Positions 54,635 through 63,103 of a DNA stretch of 64,000 nucleotides are shown one piece after another. Source of the stretch: Comamonadaceae bacterium 2FH (GTDB lineage: Bacteria; Pseudomonadota; Gammaproteobacteria; Burkholderiales; Burkholderiaceae_C). A model generated the notes under the pieces. It ran no database searches and was not told the DNA's origin. It saw only the letters and a list, made by a program, of their open reading frames with translations. Within the stretch, counting starts at the first letter, position 1, and each line of letters opens with the position of its first letter. The position numbers and the translations under genes were made by a program. The stretch lies in NCBI GenBank assembly GCA_005503335.1, contig SCMQ01000019.1:22612-86611 (forward strand), in the 5' to 3' direction.

Positions 54635-55375
54635 ATGATCTCTCCCGTCAAATCGGCCGTGCGCGTGCTGGAAATCCTGGAGTATTTCAAGCGCGAGCAG
54701 GCCCCCCGCTCGCTGAAGGACCTCTGCACGGCGCTCAACTATCCGCAGTCGAGCTCGACTGTGCTGCTCAAGAACCTCACCGAGCTCGGATACCTGAGCT
54801 ATGACCGGGCGACGCGCCTGTATTTTCCGACGCTGCGCGTCGGCGCCCTGGGCGACTGGATCAGCCATGCGCTGTTCGGCCAGGGCGAGATCTTCGAAAT
54901 CATGCGCGATGCCCACAGCGCCACCGGCGAGACGGTGTCGATCGCGCTGCAGAACGATGTCTACATCCAGTACATACGGGTGGTCCAGTCGACCCACGCA
55001 CTGCGCTTTCACACCGAGGAAGGCAGCATGCGGCCGCTCACGCTGTCGGCCACTGGCTGGCTGCTGATGTCCACCAAGGACGACAAGCATGTGGAAAAGC
55101 TGGTGCGGCGCGCCAACATCGCCACACCGCGCAAGGAAGACCGCCAGCCGCTGGAGCTGATGATGCAGCGCGTGGCGCAGGCGCGCGAGGAGGGCGCCGC
55201 CTACGCCGAGAACATTCCGCTGCTGGGGGGCGGCACGGTGTGTGTGCTGTTGCCGGTGACGGTGCAGGGCCGTCCGGTGGTGCTGGGCATGGGCGGCGCG
55301 GTCGAGCGCATAAGGCCCAACCGCGAGCGCTACACGGCACTGCTCAAGTCGCTGGCGGCCACCCTCAAGCCCTGA
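54635..55375 (+). CDS. IclR-family transcriptional regulator
   Basis: A 246-residue regulator. An N-terminal winged helix (SAVRVLEILEYFKREQAPRSLKDLCTALNYPQSSSTVLLKNLTELGYL) is followed by an IclR effector domain (about residues 85-245). IclR proteins sense aromatic or small organic acids. The ATG at 54635 is preceded by GGAG at a nine-base distance; a TTG two codons earlier is less likely. It is divergent from the SDR/acyl-CoA ligase genes. Its 3' end overlaps the convergent SnoaL-like gene by 11 bases. Confidence 0.88.
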   Translation: MISPVKSAVRVLEILEYFKREQAPRSLKDLCTALNYPQSSSTVLLKNLTELGYLSYDRATRLYFPTLRVGALGDWISHALFGQGEIFEIMRDAHSATGETVSIALQNDVYIQYIRVVQSTHALRFHTEEGSMRPLTLSATGWLLMSTKDDKHVEKLVRRANIATPRKEDRQPLELMMQRVAQAREEGAAYAENIPLLGGGTVCVLLPVTVQGRPVVLGMGGAVERIRPNRERYTALLKSLAATLKP

Positions 55376-55916
55376 AGGGCTTCTGCGCCAGCAGATCGTA
55401 GATGGGGTCGGCCGGCATGCGGCCCCCGGTGGGCTGGCGCACTCCGAAGCGTTCGGCATCGCTGCCCGCCGGCAGCGGCAGCTGCCTGATCCAGTCGTAG
55501 GTGACGGTGCGCTGGGCAACGCGCCACTCGCCGTTGCGGCGCTCGAAGCGGTCAATGTAGCGGCCCGCCAGAAAGGTCTCCAGCGGCCTGCCCTGCGCGT
55601 CAACATCGCCTTGCAAGGCCTGGAAATAGCTCTCCACGGCCGCCACGTCGCCGCGCAGTTCGATCAGGATGTTGCCCAGCGTGTGCACCAGCCGGCCGCT
55701 GCCCTTGAGCTTGTCCAGGGCCCAGTCGATGAAGCCGCTGGCCGTGCCCTGGTAGGGGCCGTGGCGGTCTGTGGCGTCGGGCCAGTAGGCCGAGCGCAAG
55801 GCGGCTTCGTCGAGGCGGTCGATGCCACGGCAGTAGCGGTACAGGCACTCGCGTATGGCCTCACGGTCCAGCAGCGACTGGAGTTGGCGCAGGGCGTCTT
55901 CAGGCAATGTGTTCAT
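55365..55916 (-). CDS. SnoaL/NTF2-like protein
   Basis: A 183-residue protein of the nuclear transport factor 2/SnoaL-like group (LLDREAIRECLYRYCRGIDRLDEAALRSAYWPDATDRHG, then YIDRFERRNGEWRVAQRTVTYDW). Such folds serve as dehydratases, isomerases or hydroxylase partners in steroid and aromatic pathways. The Tyr, Asp and His residues in the first block match the pocket of scytalone-dehydratase-like members. The ATG at 55916 is chosen within a longer open frame. It is last in the minus-strand operon and overlaps the upstream ligase gene by 17 bases. Confidence 0.83.
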   Translation of the reverse strand: MNTLPEDALRQLQSLLDREAIRECLYRYCRGIDRLDEAALRSAYWPDATDRHGPYQGTASGFIDWALDKLKGSGRLVHTLGNILIELRGDVAAVESYFQALQGDVDAQGRPLETFLAGRYIDRFERRNGEWRVAQRTVTYDWIRQLPLPAGSDAERFGVRQPTGGRMPADPIYDLLAQKPFRA

Positions 55917-58038
55917 GGGCGGGCTCCTGTTGCAGGGTGGTGGCGGGCGGGCGGGTGACGATGACGGCGTCCAGGCAGACCGCGCCCTGGGCGCGCACCA
56001 CCAGCGGGTTGATGTCGACGCTGACCAGTTCCTCGCGGTGGGCCAGAGCAAACTCGGACAGCCGACACAGCGCGTCCACCAGCGCGGCTTCGTCGCATGG
56101 CGGGGCGCCGCGCCAGCCGCGCAGCAGCGCCGAGGAGCGCACGCGGTCGACCAGCGCCTGCGCGCGGGCGGGGTTCAGCGGTGCCGAGGCAAAGGCCACG
56201 TCCTTGAACAGCTCCACCGCGGTGCCGCCCGACCCGTACATCACCATGGGGCCGAAGGTCGGGTCCATGTGCACGCCCAGGATCACCTCGACCCCGCCCT
56301 TGAGCATGGGCGCGACCAGCACGCCTTCGATTCGGGCCTGCGGCACGGCCGCGCGCGCACGCGAGACCAGGGTGTCGAAGGCGGCGCGCACGGCGGCGGC
56401 GTCGGGCAGGTTGAGCAGCACGCCACCGACCTCGGTCTTGTGCGGGATATCGGGCGAGGAGATCTTGGCCACTACAGGAAAGCCCACGCCCTCGGCGGCG
56501 CGGACGGCCTCGTCGGCGTTGGCGCACAGACACTCGGGCAACATGGGCAACCCGGCCAGGGCCAGTGCCTTCTTGGCCGTGGCCTCGGTGTCCACCTGGC
56601 CCAAGGCCCGGCCCTGGCCCGTGTGGGTGACCGCCTGGTAGAGCATGCGGCGGCGCTCGGCCATGCGGGCCGCGGCGGCCACCGCCAGCACGGCGCGGCT
56701 GGGGTCCGCGAACACCGGCATGCGCATGGCCTCCAACCGTGCATTCACCTCGGGCGCCGAGAGCATCACCATCACGATGTCCTTGTCGGGGTGGCGCAGG
56801 CGCAGCGCCCCCAGCTCATCGAGGCTGGACGCGAAACGCTGCGGCGACAGGCCCACATGCGCGAGGTAGGCGAACACGGTGCCGTAGGGGCCGTGCGTGA
56901 GCATCGCGTCGAGCGTGCGCGGCACGCCGCCCTTGACCGAGGTCACCTGGGCGGTCATGTCCAGCGGGTTGGCGGCCACCGCAAAGGGCAGCAGCTCCAG
57001 CGTGGCCGCCACGGCTGCAGGGGGCAGCGGCGACATGCTCAGCCCGCTGTCGCCCGCGTGGTCGGCCATCAGCACGCCGATGCCGCCCGAGCCGGTGACG
57101 ACGCCGATGTCGGCGTTGGGCGGCATGCGGCCGGTGGTGGCGCACAGGTAGGCGATGTCGAGCATCTCCTCGATCGAGGACGGCCGGTAGGCGCCGCATT
57201 CGGCGAACACGGCGTCGAACACGGCGTCGTCACCGGCCAGCGAGCCGGTGTGCGTGCTGGCCGCCGCCGCGCCCAGTTCGGTCCGGCCGACCTTCATCAC
57301 CAGCACCGGCTTGCCCGCGACGGCTGCCTTGAGCAGGGCGGCACGCAGGCGATTGCCATCGCGGCAGGATTCGATGGCGGCGCAGATGACCTGGGTCTGC
57401 GGATCGTCGGCGAGGTAGGCAATGCATTCGGCCACGTCGACATCGGCCTCGTTGCCGGTGGCGATGATCTTGCTGAAGCCCAGTCCGCGCAGCGTGGCCA
57501 TGCCGTAGGCGCAGGAGCCGAAGGCGCCGCTCTGCGTGGCCAGCGAGATCACCCCGGGGCGCGGCTGCAGGCCATTGAGGGCGGTGGAAAAGGTGGCGAA
57601 GAAGCGGGTATCTACGTTGAGCAGGCCCAGCGAGTTGGGGCCCACCATGCGCACGCCGGCCGCGCGGCACATCGCGAGCAGGCGGTCCTGCAGCGCCCGG
57701 CCTTCGGAACCCAGCTCGGCAAAGCCGGCGGTCAGCACCTGCACGCAGCGCACGCCCTTGCGGATGCAGTCACCGAGTGCGGCCTCGACGCCGGCGACCG
57801 GCACGGCGATGATGGCCTGGTCCACCGGGCCCGGGATGTCGAGCACGCTGCTGAAGGATGCCAGGCCCTGGATCTGCGCGCCGCTCTTGTTGACCGGGTA
57901 GATCGGTGCCGCGAAGCCCGACTCGATGAGGAAGCGCAGCGGGCGACCGCCGATGCGCTCGGGGTCGGACGAGGCGCCGATGATGGCGACCGACTGGGGA
58001 AAGAACAGGGGATGGAGGCTGTGCATGGTGGATGCCAT
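55900..58038 (-). CDS. ADP-forming acyl-CoA ligase (acetate--CoA ligase family)
   Basis: A 712-residue protein fusing a CoA-binding domain (SVAIIGASSDPERIGGRPLRFL), succinyl-CoA-ligase-like domains with GPNSLGLLN, and a C-terminal ATP-grasp domain (GFPVVAKISSPDIPHKTEVGGVLLNL, VDINPLVV). The family makes acyl-CoA with ADP production, or acts as an acyltransferase-like ligase. The phosphohistidine region is near VVTGSGGIGVLMADHAGDSGL. The start is uncertain: ATG 58038 is used and 58026 is possible. Having both AMP- and ADP-forming ligases in the island implies two different acids need CoA activation. Confidence 0.87.
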   Translation of the reverse strand: MASTMHSLHPLFFPQSVAIIGASSDPERIGGRPLRFLIESGFAAPIYPVNKSGAQIQGLASFSSVLDIPGPVDQAIIAVPVAGVEAALGDCIRKGVRCVQVLTAGFAELGSEGRALQDRLLAMCRAAGVRMVGPNSLGLLNVDTRFFATFSTALNGLQPRPGVISLATQSGAFGSCAYGMATLRGLGFSKIIATGNEADVDVAECIAYLADDPQTQVICAAIESCRDGNRLRAALLKAAVAGKPVLVMKVGRTELGAAAASTHTGSLAGDDAVFDAVFAECGAYRPSSIEEMLDIAYLCATTGRMPPNADIGVVTGSGGIGVLMADHAGDSGLSMSPLPPAAVAATLELLPFAVAANPLDMTAQVTSVKGGVPRTLDAMLTHGPYGTVFAYLAHVGLSPQRFASSLDELGALRLRHPDKDIVMVMLSAPEVNARLEAMRMPVFADPSRAVLAVAAAARMAERRRMLYQAVTHTGQGRALGQVDTEATAKKALALAGLPMLPECLCANADEAVRAAEGVGFPVVAKISSPDIPHKTEVGGVLLNLPDAAAVRAAFDTLVSRARAAVPQARIEGVLVAPMLKGGVEVILGVHMDPTFGPMVMYGSGGTAVELFKDVAFASAPLNPARAQALVDRVRSSALLRGWRGAPPCDEAALVDALCRLSEFALAHREELVSVDINPLVVRAQGAVCLDAVIVTRPPATTLQQEPAHEHIA

Positions 58039-58043
58039 GAGGT

Positions 58044-59165
58044 TCACGCCTGCACGGCCTCGGCCGCGCTGCGCTCGGCCAGCCAGTCCAGACACTGGGT
58101 CTTGTCACCGAACTGCAGGCTGTTCATAAGCACATGCGTGGCCAGGCGGGCCACCAGCGTTTCCTGCGACATGCCCATGCCGCCGTGCAGCTGGATGGCG
58201 GACTCGGCCATGGCCCGGCTCACGCCGATCAGGTAGAGCTTGGTCAGCGCCACGTCGCGCGAGTAGCCCTCGGGCGCGAGCAAGGTCTGCTCGATCAGCT
58301 GGCGCACCAGGCCGTGCGCGCTTTCGTAGGCCACGTACATGTCCACCACCCGGTGGCGCAGCGCCTGGAAGGTGGCCAGCAGCACGCCGAACTGCATGCG
58401 GGTGTTGAGGTATTCGATGGTCTGCTCGATCATGGCCCCGACCGCGCCCACGGACTGCACGCAGCTCAGCAAGGCGCCTGCCTGCTGGGCCAGCTCGACC
58501 GCGCCCGACACCGGCGCACCACGCTGCAGCACCTGCCCGTCGCCAGGCTTGAAGCCCTGGAATTCGACGTCGACGGTGACGCGGCCATCGACCCCTCGGT
58601 ACAGGCGCGCCAGGGGCAGCACGTCGGCCATGGGCAGCAGTAGCAGGGCTGGCGTGGCGTCGGCGCCTTCGCGCACATTGAACAGCAGGTGGGTGGCCGG
58701 CTCGCTGAGGTCGGCGCCCGACAGGCGGCCCTGCAGGGTGCCGTCGGCGCGCAGCGCCAGCGCGCTGGCGGCACCGGGCACCAGGTGGCCGGTGTCCACC
58801 ACCGGGCACACCGAGGCGTCGCCCGCGGCCATGGCTTCCAGCAAGGTGGCCACCACCGGCTGGTCAACCAGGCCGGACAGCAGCAGCGGCGCCACGGCGC
58901 AGCGGGCGATCACCGGCGCCACGATGGCCTGGCGGCCGAGCGCCTCGACGATGGCCGCGAGGTCGGCCAGCGTGCCACCCACGCCGCCGGCGTTTTCGTC
59001 GATGAGCACGCCCTGCCAGCCGAGGTCCAGCATCTGGCGCCACTCGGGGCTGCTTTGTGTGCCGCCCAGCGGTGCTTCGGTGGATCGGGGGCCGACGCTT
59101 TCGGCCAGCCGCAGGCTGGTGTCGTAGAGATCGCCCGGGAACATGGGGACAGAAGTAAAGGGCAT
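58044..59165 (-). CDS. Acyl-CoA dehydrogenase-like protein (short partner)
   Basis: A 373-residue acyl-CoA dehydrogenase fold with the C-terminal helical domain (LTKLYLIGVSRAMAESAIQLHGGMGMSQETLVARLATHVL). The middle beta-domain is diverged. The next gene upstream, three bases away, encodes a second, longer acyl-CoA dehydrogenase. Such tandem unequal pairs are typical of heteromeric dehydrogenases in steroid and alicyclic acid degradation, where one subunit carries the catalytic base. Confidence 0.88.
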   Translation of the reverse strand: MPFTSVPMFPGDLYDTSLRLAESVGPRSTEAPLGGTQSSPEWRQMLDLGWQGVLIDENAGGVGGTLADLAAIVEALGRQAIVAPVIARCAVAPLLLSGLVDQPVVATLLEAMAAGDASVCPVVDTGHLVPGAASALALRADGTLQGRLSGADLSEPATHLLFNVREGADATPALLLLPMADVLPLARLYRGVDGRVTVDVEFQGFKPGDGQVLQRGAPVSGAVELAQQAGALLSCVQSVGAVGAMIEQTIEYLNTRMQFGVLLATFQALRHRVVDMYVAYESAHGLVRQLIEQTLLAPEGYSRDVALTKLYLIGVSRAMAESAIQLHGGMGMSQETLVARLATHVLMNSLQFGDKTQCLDWLAERSAAEAVQA

Positions 59166-59167
59166 GG

Positions 59168-60397
59168 TCAGGCTCCGAAAATGTCGCGGGCAATCACGTT
59201 CTTCTGCACCTCGCTGGTTCCGCCGGCGATGGTACGGGAACGGTAGAACAGGTAGGTGTGGATGAGCTGGCGTTCGATCTCCAGATCGTCGGCCCCGTTA
59301 GGGGCCGGCACCGCGGGCAGCAGGCGCGGTCCGAACTCGGGCGCGGAGAGGTCGTAGGCCAGGCTGGAGATCTGCTGCGACAGCTCGGAGCAGAACAGCT
59401 TGAGCGCCGAGGCCTTGGACGCCGCCAGCGTGCCGTTCATTTCCTCGCGGATGGCACTCAGCAGCATCTCGCGGGCGCCCTGCACCGCCGCTTGGGCGTA
59501 GTAGAGGCGCTCCAGCGCGCCATGCAGGCTGGCCGATGGGCCCGAGCGCTGCAGGCGAACCTGCAGCAGCTCGTTGACCTGGTCGAGCTGGCGCGCCAGG
59601 CGCGGTACCGTGGCCGGCGACAGGCGCTCGCGGTCGAGCAGGAACTTGGCGCATTTCCAGCCACCGCCTTCCTCGCCGATGCGGTTGGCCACCGGCACCC
59701 GCACGTTGTCGAGGAACACCTCGTTGACGTGGTGCCACTGGTCGATGGTGTGGATGGGTCGGATCTTGATGCCCGGGGTGTCCAGCGGCACCACCAGCAG
59801 CGTGATGCCGGACTGCTTGCGCGCGTCGACCGAGGTGCGCACCAGCGTGTACATCACGTCGGCCTCGTGGGCGTGCGAGGTCCAGATCTTCTGGCCGTTG
59901 ATGACGTAGTCGTCGCCATCGCGCACCGCGCTGGTCTTGAGCGAGGCCAGGTCGGAGCCGGCCCCGGGCTCCGAGTAGCCCTGGCACCACCACTCGCTGC
60001 CGTCGAGAATGCGCGGCAGGTAGCGGGCCTTTTGCTCGGGCGTGCCGAAATGGATGATCACCGGTCCGATGTGGCCCAGGCCGTGGTGGTAAAGCGGCGG
60101 GCAGTCGAGCTCGGCGCTGACCTCCTCGAACAGGTAGCGCTGGCGCAGGTCCCAGCCAGTGCCGCCGTTCTCGCGTGTCCAGCCGGGCGCGCCCCAGCCC
60201 TGGGCATGCAGGCGGCGCTGCCATTCGGCGAATTCGGCGCGGCCCAGTTTCTGGTTGGAGCGCACCTTGTCGCGCAACTCGCGCGGGCAGTTGGCCTCCA
60301 TGAAGCTGACCAGGTCCCGGCGGAAGATGTCGTAGAACTGCGGGCTGCGCACGGTCTCTGTCTGGCCGGCCTCGAGGATCGATGTGTGGGTGTTCAT
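59168..60397 (-). CDS. Acyl-CoA dehydrogenase
   Basis: A 409-residue FAD-dependent dehydrogenase. It shows the flavin-site segment WWCQGYSEPGAGSDLASLKTSA, the VINGQKIWTSHAHEADVM loop and a C-terminal FYRSRTIAGGTSEVQKNVIARDIFG, the family signature. It desaturates an acyl-CoA and probably pairs with the neighbouring short acyl-CoA dehydrogenase. It is in a leftward operon with the Bug-type protein upstream. Confidence 0.93.
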   Translation of the reverse strand: MNTHTSILEAGQTETVRSPQFYDIFRRDLVSFMEANCPRELRDKVRSNQKLGRAEFAEWQRRLHAQGWGAPGWTRENGGTGWDLRQRYLFEEVSAELDCPPLYHHGLGHIGPVIIHFGTPEQKARYLPRILDGSEWWCQGYSEPGAGSDLASLKTSAVRDGDDYVINGQKIWTSHAHEADVMYTLVRTSVDARKQSGITLLVVPLDTPGIKIRPIHTIDQWHHVNEVFLDNVRVPVANRIGEEGGGWKCAKFLLDRERLSPATVPRLARQLDQVNELLQVRLQRSGPSASLHGALERLYYAQAAVQGAREMLLSAIREEMNGTLAASKASALKLFCSELSQQISSLAYDLSAPEFGPRLLPAVPAPNGADDLEIERQLIHTYLFYRSRTIAGGTSEVQKNVIARDIFGA

Positions 60398-60406
60398 GGT
60401 GTGGCT

Positions 60407-61390
60407 TCAGTCGATGCGGATGTTGCGTTCGCGGATGATGGGACCCCAGTACGCCAGGTCGTGCTGGAGGTAGGCGACGAATTCGGGCTGCGTCATGACA
60501 CGCGGGTCCACCCCGGCCTTGGACAGGCCCTCGCGCACCTCGCGGGTTTCGAGCACGGCGCGCACGTCGGCCTGCAGCTTCTGCTGCAGCGCCTGCGGCG
60601 TGGCGGTGGGCAAGAACATGCCGAACCAGCCACCGGCGGAGAACTTGGCCAGCGCCGGGATGCCTTGCTGGCTGATGGGCACCACGCCGGGCGCGCGCGC
60701 GTTGGGTGTCTGGCTGCCGATGCCCAGGGCCTTGAGCTTGCCGCTGGCCACATGGACCATGGTGGCAGGCGAGTCGAACAGCGCATCCACCTGCCCGCCC
60801 ACCAGGTCGGTGATAGCCGGGCCGTTGCCGCGGTAGGGCACGTGCACGATCTGCAGGCCGACTTGGCCGGCGAACATCTCGGCCGCGATGTGCGGGCTGG
60901 AGGCATTGCCCGAGGACGCAAAGCTCAGCTTGCCGGGGTTGGCCTTGCCGTAGGCGATCAGCTCGGCCACGCTGTTGACCGGCAGGCGCGCGGACACATA
61001 CAGGATGCTGGGCGACTCGGCCACCATGGCCAGGGGCGTCAATGCCTTGGGGTCGTAAGGCAGGTTCTTCACCATCAACTGGTTGCCTGTGTAGCCGAAG
61101 GCGGTCATCAGCAGCGTGTGGCCATCGCCCGGCGCGCGGGCTGCGGCCGCGGTGCCGATGACGGTACCCGCACCGGAGCGGTTGTCCACCAGCACGTTCT
61201 GGCCCCATTTCTCGGCCAGCGCCGGGGCCACGACGCGGGCCAGCACATCGGTCAGGCCGCCCGCCGCGTAGGGCACGATCAGGGTGACGGGTTTGGTGGG
61301 GAATGCGGACTGGGACTGCGCCAGGCTGGAGGCGCCGGCCGCCCACGCCAGCGTGCCCAGCAGGATGTTGCGGCGGCTTTGCAGGTGCAT
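60407..61390 (-). CDS. Tripartite tricarboxylate transporter (Bug) substrate-binding protein, orphan
   Basis: A 327-residue Bug/TctC protein with an N-terminal export signal having paired arginines (SRRNILLGTLAWAAGASSLAQ). Family motifs are ITLIVPYAAGG-like (VTLIVPYAAGGLTDVLARVVAPAL) and VDNRSGAGTVIG. An in-frame ATG at 61405 exists, but AAGGAGA lies five bases before the ATG at 61390 and fixes the later start. No TctA/TctB permease is present, which is common for Bug proteins in Burkholderiales, so it may act as a sensor or scavenger. A promoter with an operator precedes it. Confidence 0.9.
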   Translation of the reverse strand: MHLQSRRNILLGTLAWAAGASSLAQSQSAFPTKPVTLIVPYAAGGLTDVLARVVAPALAEKWGQNVLVDNRSGAGTVIGTAAAARAPGDGHTLLMTAFGYTGNQLMVKNLPYDPKALTPLAMVAESPSILYVSARLPVNSVAELIAYGKANPGKLSFASSGNASSPHIAAEMFAGQVGLQIVHVPYRGNGPAITDLVGGQVDALFDSPATMVHVASGKLKALGIGSQTPNARAPGVVPISQQGIPALAKFSAGGWFGMFLPTATPQALQQKLQADVRAVLETREVREGLSKAGVDPRVMTQPEFVAYLQHDLAYWGPIIRERNIRID

Positions 61391-61418
61391 ACGGGTCTCC
61401 TTCATGGGGAAAATGTGA

Positions 61419-61444
61419 GATTACTTTCCGACAGGTAAGTAATC
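61419..61444 (-). promoter_or_regulatory. TetR-type operator C with promoter for Bug/ACAD operon
   Basis: A 26-base interrupted palindrome with arms GATTACTT/AAGTAATC, containing TTAC-N10-GTAA (61421-61438), the spacing of operator A. On the minus strand CCGATT-N17-TAATCT places the operator in the promoter spacer, as in the two 70-bp modules. It lies between the TetR stop and the Bug gene. Confidence 0.6.
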
Positions 61445-61481
61445 GGGTGCGGCAGCTCGAGCCCGGCCTTCCGCAGGCGAA

Positions 61482-62123
61482 TCAGCGTTTGGAGGCGGGG
61501 GCCTGCAGGCCGGGCAGCACGATGTCCAGGTACTGCTCGATCACCTGGCGTGGCGACAGCGGTCCCTTGGGCGAGTGCCAACGGCTCAGCTGGTTGATGG
61601 TCGACAACAGCAGGCGACCGGCGATGGCCGGATCGACCGGACGGAAGTCGCCGCTTTGGATGCCTTCGGCGATACAGGCGCGCAACAGCTTCTCGTACTC
61701 GTCGCGCTGGCCCACCGCGGCGGAGCGCGGCCCCGTGCCCTCAGCGTCCCAGAAAGCGTTGGAGCCGGCCACCCAGGCGTCGCGGGTGTGTTCAAACACG
61801 TCGGCCGAGGTCAGCATGAAGGCCCTGACCTTTTCCACCGGCCCAGCCGCCCGTGCCACCGACTCGCGCACAGCATCCACCAGCGCACGTGTCGATTCGA
61901 GAACGATCTGCTGGTAGAGGGCTTCCTTGTTGGGGAAGTGGTAGTAGAGCGCAGCCTTGGTGATCTGCGCCTCGTCGGCGATGTCGCGTAGCGAGGTGCC
62001 TTTGTAGCCCTGGCGGGCGAAAAGCCGGCAGGCGATTTCCAGCAGTTGCCCCTGACGGTCGTCCACCCGGATGCCGGGACTGCCGTTCTTGATGGACTTT
62101 TTGATCACTTCGGAGGTGGCCAT
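61482..62123 (-). CDS. TetR-family transcriptional regulator
   Basis: A 213-residue regulator. The HTH (LLEIACRLFARQGYKGTSLRDIADEAQITKAALYYHFPNKEALYQQIV) is typical of TetR/AcrR, and the C-terminal helical domain resembles those of acyl-CoA-responsive members (DPAIAGRLLLSTINQLSRWHSPKGPLSPRQVIEQYLDIVLPGL). The N-terminus carries a 30-residue basic extension. ATG 62123 is selected inside a longer frame. It is the likely protein binding the repeated palindromes at 53.57, 54.55, 61.42 and 63.1 kb. Confidence 0.9.
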   Translation of the reverse strand: MATSEVIKKSIKNGSPGIRVDDRQGQLLEIACRLFARQGYKGTSLRDIADEAQITKAALYYHFPNKEALYQQIVLESTRALVDAVRESVARAAGPVEKVRAFMLTSADVFEHTRDAWVAGSNAFWDAEGTGPRSAAVGQRDEYEKLLRACIAEGIQSGDFRPVDPAIAGRLLLSTINQLSRWHSPKGPLSPRQVIEQYLDIVLPGLQAPASKR

Positions 62124-62202
62124 GGTCGTCTCGCCTGTGCGTTGCGGCGCCGGCGCTAGCCTGCTGCGCCGCCCGTCCGGCGTTATATCAAAGTCCGTTG
62201 GA

Positions 62203-62976
62203 TCAGCGGCCGACGTAGACCGGGGCGCGCTTTTCGAGGAAGGCCATCTGGGCTTCCAGCGCGTCCTGGGTCTTGGACAGCGCCACGGTGTTGCCCTGCT
62301 CGTACCGGTAGGCATCGCGCGTGGGCATCACCTCGGTCATGCGGGCGGCCTCCTTGGCCAGGCGCAGGGCGATAGGGCTCTTGGACGCCATTTCACGCGC
62401 GATCTCCATGGCGAAAGGCATCAGCTGGTCGGCAGGCAGGCAGGCCTCGACCAAGCCCAGGCGGTACAACTCCTGCGCACTGACCTTCATGCCGGTATAG
62501 AACATGCGCCGTGCGCGCGAACGGCCGAACACCTTTTGCAGGAAGGTCACGCCGCCCGCGAGGCCGACGTTGATCTCGGGCATCGACACGAAGGCCTCTT
62601 CGGATGCGACCCAGATGTCGGCGGCCATCACCAGGCCAAAGCCTGCACCCATGGCCGGGCCGTTGATGGCGGCGATCACTGGCTTGCTGCATTCCACCAC
62701 TGCGTAGTAGCTCTCGCGCACCAGCCGATTGTGGCGGCCGTAGGCGCCGGGCGTGGCGCCCAGGTTTGGCCGCTCGCGGATGTCGGCGCCGGCCGAGAAC
62801 ACCTTGCCCGAACCGGTCAGCACCACCACCGAGACGTCGTCGCGGTCGGACAACATGTCGAACACGGCGGTGATGTCGGCGCGCAGCTCGGCGTTCTGGG
62901 CATTGACCGGGGGGCGGTTGAGGGTGACTGTAGCAATGCGCTGGTCGATTTCCAGCAGCAGGGTCTTGTATTCCAT
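62203..62976 (-). CDS. Enoyl-CoA hydratase/isomerase family protein
   Basis: A 257-residue crotonase-fold protein. The oxyanion-hole segments are GSGKVFSAGADIRER and NGPAMGAGFGLVMAADIWVASE, and a glutamate lies in FVSMPEINVGLAGGVTFLQKVFG. It hydrates or isomerises enoyl-CoA esters in beta-oxidation-like steps. It is the first gene of the leftward operon driven by the promoter in the second 70-bp module, 128 bases upstream of its start. Confidence 0.92.
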   Translation of the reverse strand: MEYKTLLLEIDQRIATVTLNRPPVNAQNAELRADITAVFDMLSDRDDVSVVVLTGSGKVFSAGADIRERPNLGATPGAYGRHNRLVRESYYAVVECSKPVIAAINGPAMGAGFGLVMAADIWVASEEAFVSMPEINVGLAGGVTFLQKVFGRSRARRMFYTGMKVSAQELYRLGLVEACLPADQLMPFAMEIAREMASKSPIALRLAKEAARMTEVMPTRDAYRYEQGNTVALSKTQDALEAQMAFLEKRAPVYVGR

Positions 62977-62988
62977 GTGGTCTCCTGG

Positions 62989-63006
62989 TTACCTGTTTGT
63001 CTGTCG
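62989..63006. promoter_or_regulatory. Half-conserved TetR-type site D
   Basis: TTACCTG followed at the same spacing by a degenerate right arm (TTAC-N10-GTCG), 13 bases before the enoyl-CoA hydratase start. It may be a secondary operator in the leader. Confidence 0.35.
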
Positions 63007-63103
63007 TGGCCCGTGCCTGTGTCTGGCAGTGACCATACGGTTCCTGGCATGTGGCATGCCCCCTATCTTGTCATGGCGTGGGCTGGCATTCCCTTGACAC
63101 ATA

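Noticed and set aside
63072..63100. A TGGCATTCCCTTGACA stretch that looks like a sigma-54 or a plus-strand TTGACA promoter
   Set aside because: The -12 GC is missing for sigma-54, and no -10 lies at 16-18 bases after TTGACA. The minus-strand TTGATT-N17-TATTCT is far better.
62977..63103. The identical 128-base distances from both 70-bp modules to their leftward start codons as evidence for a conserved leader RNA
   Set aside because: Apart from about 25 bases next to the module, the two leader sequences do not resemble each other, so the equal length may be chance.
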